Source of the DNA: Rhodospirillum sp.
GTDB taxonomy: Bacteria > Pseudomonadota > Alphaproteobacteria > Dongiales > Dongiaceae
NCBI GenBank assembly: GCA_013822765.1
Contig: PNKY01000004.1
Location: forward strand, 186,001-250,000
Direction of reading: 5' to 3'
DNA length: 64,000 bases
Of the stretch, positions 9,724 to 16,762 are shown piece by piece. How positions within the stretch are numbered: position 1 is the first letter of the stretch; the number at the start of each line of letters is the position of its first letter. The notes under the pieces are model-generated. The model saw only the letters and a list, made by a program, of their open reading frames with translations. It ran no database searches and had not been told where the DNA came from. Position numbers and translations under genes: made by a program.

Positions 9724-10060
9724 TGTTTCAGTCTCCCACGTGTAAGGTCGGACAGCCTTGATCTTGTTTGAATTTCCCTGGCTGCCTTGGCCGAAACCTA
9801 GGGCCGTTGCGCAAGCGGAGTCAACGCCCAGGTCATAATCTTGCCACTATCGCGACAGGGTGATGGCCGTGACGCGCTGCGGCAGGTCAGTCTGCCGGGC
9901 GCGCCGTCATTCCGCAGGGCGCCAGCCGCTTTCCCGCAGGTTTTCCCCAAGCAGCCTGGGGGATGCACGTGGGACGCGTTCGTGCCGTGCTTGACCGGCG
10001 CCTGAGCGCCCCGGCATGTTGCGGCGCACTCTGTATCGTTTCATTCCATCTTGAGGGAAA
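9724..10060. other. Divergent intergenic region between dppA and the thioesterase gene
   Basis: About 340 bases must hold the promoters of dppA (minus) and the thioesterase (plus). A weak GC-rich hairpin lies near 9944-9963. I recognise no operator and no gene. Confidence 0.55.
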
Positions 10061-10063
10061 ATG

Positions 10064-10552
10064 ATGTCGATTCCCGCCCCGTTCGTCTGGAGCGATCTTA
10101 AGGTCCTGCCCGAGTGGGTGGACGAGAACAACCACATGAACGTCGCCTTCTACCTCAAGGCGTTCGACGACGCGTTTTATGGGGTCTACCGCCATTGGGG
10201 CCTGGATTTCGCCGAAGTGCAGGCGCGCGGCTTCACCACCTTCGCGGCCGAGAACCACATCACCTATCAGGGCGAGCTGTTCCTGGGCGAAAGCTTCGCG
10301 GTCGAGACGATCCTCCTCGACTTCGACCGCAAGCGCATCCGCTGGTTCAACACCATGCGTAAGACCGACGGCAGCATCGCCGCCACGTGCGAATGGCTGC
10401 TGCTGTTCGTGAACTTCAAGGAACGCCGGGTGGCGGAGATGCCAGACGAGTTCTTCGACCGCCTGGCGGAGATCAAAGCGGTGCACGACCAGCTCCCGCG
10501 CCCGCCGGAAGCAGGGCGCGGCATCGCGATCGGGAACAAGCGGCGGGGGTAG
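10064..10552 (+). CDS. Hotdog-fold acyl-CoA thioesterase-like protein
   Basis: The protein has 162 residues. The segment VDENNHMNVAFYLKAFDDAF near residues 21-40 matches the 4-hydroxybenzoyl-CoA thioesterase pattern (D/N-N-H-MN-Y). In such enzymes this holds the catalytic acid residue and the hot-dog helix. A later stretch, AENHITYQGELFLGESFAVET, fits the core strands. I choose the second of two adjacent ATG codons because GAGGG lies six bases upstream of it; the first, at 10061, would be only three bases away. Betaine or carnitine-related thioesterases look similar, but no such genes are near, so the substrate is unknown. It stands alone, divergent from dppA. Confidence 0.82.
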   Translation: MSIPAPFVWSDLKVLPEWVDENNHMNVAFYLKAFDDAFYGVYRHWGLDFAEVQARGFTTFAAENHITYQGELFLGESFAVETILLDFDRKRIRWFNTMRKTDGSIAATCEWLLLFVNFKERRVAEMPDEFFDRLAEIKAVHDQLPRPPEAGRGIAIGNKRRG

Positions 10553-10577
10553 GTACGCTGCGGCCACTCACTCACCT

Positions 10578-10697
10578 GTCACCCCGGACTTGATCCGGGG
10601 TCCACTGCGCCGACACTCAGGCGGATATGGAGTCGCGCCTTGTAACCGCTGCTCGTGCCGCGGATGAATGGACCCCGGCTCAAGGCCGGGGTGACGG
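10578..10697. repeat. Inverted pair of dispersed GTCACCCCGG-type palindromes
   Basis: Two palindromic units lie head to head. ACCCCGGA at 10581-10588 pairs with TCCGGGGT at 10594-10601. ACCCCGGC at 10672-10679 pairs with GCCGGGGT at 10685-10692. The outer ends read GTCACC and GGTGAC, so the whole 120-bp block is itself inverted. Related units occur at 19024-19126 and in other gaps of this window. They fit the small REP-like palindromes found between alphaproteobacterial genes. Confidence 0.8.
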
Positions 10698-10738
10698 TGG
10701 TATTGGTGGCCGGCTGCGCGTGTCGGCGGCAAGCGATG

Positions 10739-11389
10739 CTAACGCTCCCACCCTTCCTCGAACGGATAGCGCCGAGCCCAGAAATCCTTGAGCCGCGGGT
10801 CCGCGTCCACGCGGCGGACGATCTCGGCCATCTTCGGCGCGGTCCGGTAGAATCGCGTGCGCCAGGGGCCGAAGCGCGAGACGACGGTCACGTAGAGGTC
10901 GAGCACCGACAACTCGTCGCCGAGGATGTAGCGGCCGGGTGTGATCTGCTTATCCATGTTGTCCCAGCACGCAGCGATGCGATCGTGCACGCGGTCGATC
11001 ACCCGCGGCGCGTCTTCCTTGCTGGCGGCGATGCGCATAGGGTCGCCCTTGATCCAGAACAGCGCATAGATCGAGGACGAGACATAGGCCATCCAGCGCA
11101 GATATTGCGCGCGCCGGGGGTCGCCGACCGGCGGCGCCAATCGCGCTTCCGGATGCGCGTCCGCCAGATGGATCAGGATCGCGGCGCTCTCGGTCATGAT
11201 CTCGCCCGAGGGAAAAACCAACGCCGGCACCTGCCGCATCGGGTTGACGGCCTCGACGCGCTTGCGCGCGGCTTCATCGACCCAGGTGACGCCTTCGACC
11301 AGCTCGTACGGAATGCCCAGCAGAGTCAGCGTCGCCTCGACGGGAATGGAGCCGGAACCGACTGCGCCGAAGACCTTGAGCGCGGTCAT
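10739..11389 (-). CDS. Glutathione S-transferase family protein
   Basis: A cytosolic GST-fold protein of 216 residues that probably conjugates or reduces electrophiles with glutathione. The N-terminal thioredoxin-like domain (about residues 3-82) holds the catalytic-type serine region GAVGSGSIPVEATL. It also holds the cis-proline motif MRQVPAL and the glutathione-gamma-Glu-binding ESAAI segment. The C-terminal helical domain contains DELSVLDLYVTVVSRF, the usual capping motif. It starts three bases after the stop of the desuccinylase-like gene, so they are probably co-transcribed. Class and substrate are not clear. Confidence 0.9.
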   Translation of the reverse strand: MTALKVFGAVGSGSIPVEATLTLLGIPYELVEGVTWVDEAARKRVEAVNPMRQVPALVFPSGEIMTESAAILIHLADAHPEARLAPPVGDPRRAQYLRWMAYVSSSIYALFWIKGDPMRIAASKEDAPRVIDRVHDRIAACWDNMDKQITPGRYILGDELSVLDLYVTVVSRFGPWRTRFYRTAPKMAEIVRRVDADPRLKDFWARRYPFEEGWER

Positions 11390-11392
11390 CGC

Positions 11393-12535
11393 CTAGTCGC
11401 TCAGCATCAATCCCGTGGGATTGGGCATCGCCTTGTCGCCGACGATCATGACCACCGAATCCCCGGCCGCCACCGCCTTCATGGCGCGGGTCGAGAGGAT
11501 CGGCCCGTCGGACTGGCAGCGCAATTCGATCCGCGCCTTCTTCGGATCGTCGGCCAGCGGATCGACGATGTCGGCGATCACGTCGCCGGCCTTCACCACG
11601 TCGCCCTCGCGCTTGCGATAGGCGATGATGCCGGCCCTGGGCGTGCGCAGGATCTCGCAGGCGTCGAGGTTGGTGACCTTGGCCTTGAGCGCCGGCGCCG
11701 GACCTGGATCGCCGGCAATGAGGCCGCGCCGCTGCAGGAAGCGGAACAGGCCGCGCGCATCCTGGCTCGCCAGCTCGTCATAGACATCGGCCTGGCCGCG
11801 GAACTCGATGGTCGAGGTGAGGATAGGCGCCGGCACGGGATAGTCCGGCCCGACTTCCTTCTGCAGCCGGTACCAGGGCAGGAAGAAGGTCTCGTCGAAC
11901 GAGGCCGCCCCCGAATCGTCGCACAACAGCACCGCCGCCGCGCCGACCTCGGCAGCCAGGTCCTGGGCGCGCGGCCAGAACTGGTTGGTGGTGTAGATGT
12001 GCATCAGCGCGATGTCGTCGCAATGCAGGTCGAGCACGAAATCCGCATCGTAGGCGAGCCGCATCAGCTCGCGGCGCAGCTTGGCATTCTCGCCGACCGC
12101 ATAGATCTGGTCGACGGCCTCGCCCAGCGCCTTGCGCACGACTGCGACATTGGCGTCCGCGTCCTTGCCGAGCTTGCCCTTCACCTTGGCGGCGAGGCCC
12201 TGCGACAGATCGGGCCAGCGCCGGTTGAAGTTGATGCCGCTGCGGAAGTCGTAGCGGCCGGCGAAGGTGGTGTTGATGACCTGCCCGGCGCCGACCGGAT
12301 TGGCGACCGGCACCACGATGATCTCGCCCTTGATCTCGCCGCGCGCGGCAGCGTCATCGAGCAGGCCGATCAGGTGATGCGCCGCCAGCATGCCCGGAAT
12401 CTCGTCGGCGTGGAGCGAGGCCTGCAGATAGGCCTTCGGCCGCGCGCCCGGCTTGCCGTAGCGATGCGCCTTCACGAAGCGCTCGGTGCCCGGACTCATG
12501 GAATCCAGATCGATGCGCTGAACGACTTTGCCCAT
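11393..12535 (-). CDS. Succinylglutamate desuccinylase/aspartoacylase family protein (copy 1)
   Basis: A zinc-dependent amidohydrolase of the AstE/AspA (M14-like) fold, 380 residues. Zinc ligands are visible in LHADE (His and Glu, residues about 41-45) and in LHCDD (third His). The conserved NFNRRWPDL carries the substrate-binding Asn/Arg. The C-terminal third (about residues 290-370) is the beta-barrel extension common to this family. Substrates of close relatives include N-acyl amino acids; nothing here identifies one. It lies just upstream of the GST gene. A paralogue at 15521-16654 shares several motifs (GARPKAYLQA, EIIVVP, ANP-G), so the pair arose by duplication. Confidence 0.87.
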   Translation of the reverse strand: MGKVVQRIDLDSMSPGTERFVKAHRYGKPGARPKAYLQASLHADEIPGMLAAHHLIGLLDDAAARGEIKGEIIVVPVANPVGAGQVINTTFAGRYDFRSGINFNRRWPDLSQGLAAKVKGKLGKDADANVAVVRKALGEAVDQIYAVGENAKLRRELMRLAYDADFVLDLHCDDIALMHIYTTNQFWPRAQDLAAEVGAAAVLLCDDSGAASFDETFFLPWYRLQKEVGPDYPVPAPILTSTIEFRGQADVYDELASQDARGLFRFLQRRGLIAGDPGPAPALKAKVTNLDACEILRTPRAGIIAYRKREGDVVKAGDVIADIVDPLADDPKKARIELRCQSDGPILSTRAMKAVAAGDSVVMIVGDKAMPNPTGLMLSD

Positions 12536-12598
12536 GGAACAACTCTTCGAATGACGGGGAAGGCCAAATTACGCCCAGCCGTCGTCGAAGAGTCAAGC

Positions 12599-14248
12599 TC
12601 ACCCCGCGGACCGGCGACGCCCCGCCTTGTCGTCCTCGTGCAGGAACGAACGGATTTCCTCGAGGAAGCGCGGCCACGCCGGCTCGTGGTCCAGGATCAC
12701 GTGGTTGCAGCTGTCGAGCGGCAGGAAGCGCGCGCCGGGAATCGCGCTGGCCAGCTCACGCCCGGCGGCGAACGGCACGGCGGCGTCGTTCACGCTATGC
12801 AGCACCAGCGTCGGAACCGATACCTGCGCCAGCATGTGGCTGACGTCGATCTTGCCCAGGTCGATCATCAGCCGCGCCGCATTCTCCGGCGAAGTCGAGA
12901 TCCGCTGCAGGTCGTTCCACCAGCGCCACTGCTCCGGGCTGCCGTCGGGGATGTACCAGGAGGTGAATATCTGGCGAAACGCAGGATTGTCCTGGCCCCA
13001 ACCTTCGCGCACCAGGGTCAGCATTGCTTCGCGCCGCGCGATCTCGGAGGGATTGGCGCGTGCGCGCCAGCCCTTGGCATAGCCGCCGTGCAGCACCATG
13101 CGCGTCACGCGCTCCGGGTGGCGCACGGCATAACCGATGGCGACCGCACAGCCTTGCGAAATCCCCAGCAGTGGAAAGCGGTCGAGCCCCGCCGCATCGA
13201 CCACGCTCTCCAGGTCGCGCACCAGGGCTTCGTAGGAGAAGTCGTCGACCTTCCAGTCGGAAAGACCGTTGCCCCGCTCGTCGTAGCGGATCAGGCGGAA
13301 TTCGGAGCTGAGCTCGCGCATCAGGTGGCGCCACACCGGACTTTGCCAATCGAACTCCAGGTGATTGAGCCAGTTCGCGCACTTCACCAGCGGCGGTCCC
13401 TTGCCGGCGCTAGCGAACGCGATGCGCACGCCGTCGGCAGTCGTGCAGAAGCGGATGTCCTGCTTCTCGTCGCTCATCGGGTGGCGATCGGTGGGGACGT
13501 CGGCCGGCGCGGGCGCCGGCGCGTCCTTGAGCCGGGTGCGGGCTTCTTGATAGAGCGCGGTCGTTGCCGGCTCCGGCACGGTGCCAAGTTCCCGCTTCAG
13601 CACCTCGCTGCAGGTGCGATAGTGCCGGATCGCCGCGTTGTAGTTGCCGCTGTCGAGATGAAGCCGCATCAGCCGGCGATGGACCTCTTCCGACAGCGGA
13701 TCCAGAGCCAGGGCGCGTTCGAGCGCGGTGATCGCGGCGATGGCATCGCCGGCGGCCGCTTCGCGCACCGCAAGCCTGGTCAGCAACGAGATACCGAGGT
13801 GATGGAAGCGCACGCGCTCCTGCGCCAGCCATTCATCGAAGGCGGCATCGTGCACCCGGAACCCCTCGAGCAGCGGGCCGCGGCACAGCTGGGCGGCGGC
13901 GCGCAGGCTCTCCAGGTCGTCGCGCTCGGCGAGCGCCGCCAGGTCGACTACGTCGGAGTCGATCGTGCCGGGGTCGATGGCCAGGGTTTCGCGCTCGGCG
14001 ATGAAGGGATCGTTCCCGATTGCCCCGCGGATGGCGGTGAGGGTCTGGCTCAGGCTGTGGCGCGCCTGCTTGTCGCCGCGGTCGCCCCACAGCAGGCCGA
14101 TCAACCGCTCGCGCGGCTGGGCTTCGCCGCTGCGCGACAGCAATAGCGCCAGGACCGCCTCCGCCTTGCGGGTGGGCAGGGCAAGCGGCGACCCGTCCGG
14201 CCCGAAGGCGGCAAATCCGCCTAACATGTTCACCCGAAGCCGAGCCAT
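12599..14248 (-). CDS. SARP/BTAD-type regulator fused to an alpha/beta hydrolase
   Basis: A 549-residue two-part protein. Residues about 1-95 form an OmpR-like winged helix (LRVNMLGGFAAF start, WGDRGDKQARHSLSQTLTAI). Residues about 98-245 form the bacterial transcriptional activation domain with TPR-like helices. A Pro/Ala linker (243-256) leads to an alpha/beta-hydrolase domain (265-540). Its triad is visible: Ser364 in GISQGC, Asp488 in SVNDAAVP and His516 in CNHVIL. The combination suggests a DNA-binding regulator with a hydrolase acting as sensor or enzyme. The hydrolase keeps its catalytic residues. The gene is monocistronic, divergent from mddA. No function is established from sequence. 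Confidence 0.88.
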   Translation of the reverse strand: MARLRVNMLGGFAAFGPDGSPLALPTRKAEAVLALLLSRSGEAQPRERLIGLLWGDRGDKQARHSLSQTLTAIRGAIGNDPFIAERETLAIDPGTIDSDVVDLAALAERDDLESLRAAAQLCRGPLLEGFRVHDAAFDEWLAQERVRFHHLGISLLTRLAVREAAAGDAIAAITALERALALDPLSEEVHRRLMRLHLDSGNYNAAIRHYRTCSEVLKRELGTVPEPATTALYQEARTRLKDAPAPAPADVPTDRHPMSDEKQDIRFCTTADGVRIAFASAGKGPPLVKCANWLNHLEFDWQSPVWRHLMRELSSEFRLIRYDERGNGLSDWKVDDFSYEALVRDLESVVDAAGLDRFPLLGISQGCAVAIGYAVRHPERVTRMVLHGGYAKGWRARANPSEIARREAMLTLVREGWGQDNPAFRQIFTSWYIPDGSPEQWRWWNDLQRISTSPENAARLMIDLGKIDVSHMLAQVSVPTLVLHSVNDAAVPFAAGRELASAIPGARFLPLDSCNHVILDHEPAWPRFLEEIRSFLHEDDKAGRRRSAG

Positions 14249-14449
14249 ATGCCCCCTGACCCAATTCGTTAACGCCCTAGCAGGGCTGATCCGGAGTGAC
14301 CGCCATCATACTCCGGAGCGAACCTGCATGCGATGTGGCAGGTCCCACACCCTTTGTCGCGCTTTTGACGGTCCTTTGATCGCAGATTGCGGGCCTGCTG
14401 ACACCCGAGGACTAGACCGTCCCCACCCCACACGAAAAGGAGAATCGTC

Positions 14450-15235
14450 ATGGGAGGGATGCTTGCTGTCCTCTACGGCATCGGCGCATATGTAGCGTTC
14501 CTAGTTACATTCGCCTACGCCATCGCCTTCATCGGCAACTTCATCGTGCCGAAAACCATCGATTCCGGGACACCGGGCCCGCTGCTCGAGGCCCTGATCA
14601 TCAACGTTGTCCTGCTCGGCGTTTTCGCCGTCCAGCACAGCGTGATGGCACGCCAGGGTTTCAAGCGCTGGTGGACCCGGATGGTGCCGAAATCGGTCGA
14701 GCGCAGCACCTTCGTGGTGTTCGCGACCGCTGCCCTGGCCCTGCTGCTGTGGCAGTGGCGTCCGATGCCGGAGGTGATCTGGAACGTCACCAACCCGGTC
14801 GCGGTCGCCGTGATCCACGGCCTGTTCTGGATCGGCTGGGGCATCCTGCTGCTGTCCACGTTCCTGCTGAACCACTTCGAGCTGTTCGGCTTGCGCCAAG
14901 TGGCGGCGCGGATGATGCGCTGGAATACGCCCGAGCCGGTGTTCCGGACGCCGTTCCTCTACAAGCGCGTCCGCCATCCGCTCTATCTCGGCTTCGTCAT
15001 CGCCTTCTGGTCGGCGCCGACGATGACCATGGGGCATCTGCTGTTCGCGGTGGCGTGCACGGCCTACATCCTGATCGGCATCTGGTTCGAGGAGCGCGAT
15101 CTGGTGAACATGTTCGGCGAGAAATACCGGAGCTATCGCCGGCAGGTCTCGATGCTGATCCCGCTGCCGGGACGCCGTTATCACGACACCGAAGCGGAAG
15201 ACCATCCGCCGCTGGGGGCGAAGGCGCAGCGCTAA
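14450..15235 (+). CDS. mddA: Methanethiol S-methyltransferase (MddA-like, isoprenylcysteine methyltransferase fold)
   Basis: Membrane enzyme that methylates methanethiol with S-adenosylmethionine to give dimethyl sulfide. The 261-residue protein has about five hydrophobic segments. It carries family sequences IVPKTIDSGTPGP (about residues 33-45), VFAVQHSVMARQGFKRWW (59-76) and RHPLYLGFVIAFW, plus a final FEERDL-(10)-YRSYRRQV, the ICMT SAM-binding signature. AAGGAG lies seven bases before the ATG. The function is inferred from these close matches; other NnrU/ICMT-fold proteins are the main alternative. It stands alone, divergent from the SARP-hydrolase. Confidence 0.85.
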   Translation: MGGMLAVLYGIGAYVAFLVTFAYAIAFIGNFIVPKTIDSGTPGPLLEALIINVVLLGVFAVQHSVMARQGFKRWWTRMVPKSVERSTFVVFATAALALLLWQWRPMPEVIWNVTNPVAVAVIHGLFWIGWGILLLSTFLLNHFELFGLRQVAARMMRWNTPEPVFRTPFLYKRVRHPLYLGFVIAFWSAPTMTMGHLLFAVACTAYILIGIWFEERDLVNMFGEKYRSYRRQVSMLIPLPGRRYHDTEAEDHPPLGAKAQR

Positions 15236-15322
15236 GCGCCGCCGCTGAACCATCGGCGACGATTCAAATGTGGGGACAACACTGGTGCCGCCCGCCATCC
15301 GGCGGGCGGCAGGAGAAAGATT

Positions 15323-15511
15323 GTGACACGCACTTTAGTACAGCCGCGATCGATGGAGATCCGGCGTGGTGAAACGAACCGGTTGTCGAGGCTGATGACC
15401 CATCTGGCGCGCCGCTGGCGGCGGCCATCGACGACCCGGCTGCCGGACTATCTGTTGCGCGATGCCGGGCTGGAACGGGTCGGCGGCGTGACGCGGCGGC
15501 GCCTGCGCTGA
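15323..15511 (+). CDS. Small basic DUF1127-like protein
   Basis: A 62-residue arginine-rich protein from a GTG start, with AGGAGA seven bases upstream. The segment TRLPDYLLRDAGLERV near residues 37-52 resembles the DUF1127 core (helix, then L-x-D-x-G-L-x-R). Small DUF1127 proteins in alphaproteobacteria have been linked to RNA maturation and phosphate or carbon control; I infer nothing firmer here. It ends nine bases from the convergent copy-2 desuccinylase gene. Confidence 0.65.
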   Translation: MTRTLVQPRSMEIRRGETNRLSRLMTHLARRWRRPSTTRLPDYLLRDAGLERVGGVTRRRLR

Positions 15512-15520
15512 CCTTGGGGA

Positions 15521-16654
15521 TCAGGCGAGCAACGACTTGGACTTCCCGCTCGCCGGCCGCTTATGGCCGGCGAGCATCACCACGAAATCGCCGAACGCAA
15601 CCTGCCGCGATAGCCGGCGCGAGACCACGCAGCCTTTCATGCCGGCTTTGATGACGGTCGGCTCGGTGTCGAGGTCCGGCGCCGTCGGATCGACGATCTC
15701 CGCCAGCACGTCGCCGGGCGACACCCAGTCGCCGAGCTTCTGTCGATAGAGCAGGAGTCCGCCAGCCGGACTATCCAGCATCTCGAACGCACGGAATTCG
15801 TTGAGGCCGTTGGCGCGATGCCTCGGCGCCGCGCCCTCGATGCAGCCGATGCGGCGCAGATAGCGCAAGAAGCCCTGGGCAAATCGCTGCGCCTGCTTGG
15901 GATCGACATCCAGCACGCCGCCCATCTCGAAGGTGAAGGCCTGGCAGGCGAGCGGCACGCGGGCGCCGAACTCCTTGGCGAGTGCTTGCCAGGGCTCAGC
16001 GAAACACTCGTCGAAGCAATGCGCGCCGCTGCTGTCGCCGTTCGGCTGCAAAGAATGGACACCGACGTCGGCGGCGAAACGCTTCGCTTCGTCCCACAAT
16101 TCATCCGGCGCCATCATGTAGGGCAGCGCCTCGTCGTCGCAATGAAGGTCGACCACCAGATCCGCGTCGTAGGCGCGGCGGGCGAGGGCGATGCGCTGCG
16201 CCATCATCGGACTCTCCGGCTGCAATGCGGCGATCCGCCGCTTGAGCTCGCGCCGCACCAGGTCGACATTCTCGCCGGAGTCCTTGCCGAGGCGCTTGCG
16301 CACGGAATCGGCGAGACCACTGACAAGATCTGGCCAGGCGCGGTTGAAATTGGCGCCGGAGCGCAGCTCGAAGCGGCCCATGATCGCGCTGTTGAGCGCC
16401 TGGTCGACGCCCAAGGGATTTGCCATCGGCACCACGATGATCTCGCCCGTGATCTCGCCCGACTCTTCCACCGCGGCCAGGAGCTTGCACAGCTCGCGCA
16501 GGATCATCATGCCGGCGGGCTCGTCGGCGTGCAGTCCGGCCTGCAGGTAGGCCTTGGGCCGCGCGCCCGGATCGCCGAACGAGAACACGCGCAACTGGCG
16601 CTGGGTCCCCGGCATGGCGCCCGGCAGGCTGATGGTCTCGGCTGCGCTCGGCAT
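15521..16654 (-). CDS. Succinylglutamate desuccinylase/aspartoacylase family protein (copy 2)
   Basis: Second zinc hydrolase of the AstE/AspA fold, 377 residues from ATG at 16654 (AGGAG six bases upstream). It keeps the zinc motif LHADE near residue 40 and LHCDDE further on, and NFNRAWPDLV for substrate binding. The middle segment SSGAHCFDECFAEPW resembles the copy-1 region DSGAASFDETFFLPW. The C-terminal beta-barrel domain is present. It is clearly paralogous to 11393-12535 but differs in many positions, so it may have a different acyl substrate. It stands alone between two convergent or divergent neighbours. Confidence 0.87.
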   Translation of the reverse strand: MPSAAETISLPGAMPGTQRQLRVFSFGDPGARPKAYLQAGLHADEPAGMMILRELCKLLAAVEESGEITGEIIVVPMANPLGVDQALNSAIMGRFELRSGANFNRAWPDLVSGLADSVRKRLGKDSGENVDLVRRELKRRIAALQPESPMMAQRIALARRAYDADLVVDLHCDDEALPYMMAPDELWDEAKRFAADVGVHSLQPNGDSSGAHCFDECFAEPWQALAKEFGARVPLACQAFTFEMGGVLDVDPKQAQRFAQGFLRYLRRIGCIEGAAPRHRANGLNEFRAFEMLDSPAGGLLLYRQKLGDWVSPGDVLAEIVDPTAPDLDTEPTVIKAGMKGCVVSRRLSRQVAFGDFVVMLAGHKRPASGKSKSLLA

Positions 16655-16762
16655 GCGCATCTCCTGCTGTAATATCATTGATCGGCGAGGGTTTTCGGCC
16701 CCGGTTGTCAGCCTCCGGGCTTGCCCTGTCAAGCGCCGCGGGCCATGTGTATAAAGTTCGCC

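Noticed and set aside
10655..14146. 1163-codon plus-strand open frame
   Set aside because: It lies opposite three recognisable minus-strand genes and shows only the low-complexity residues of a shadow frame.
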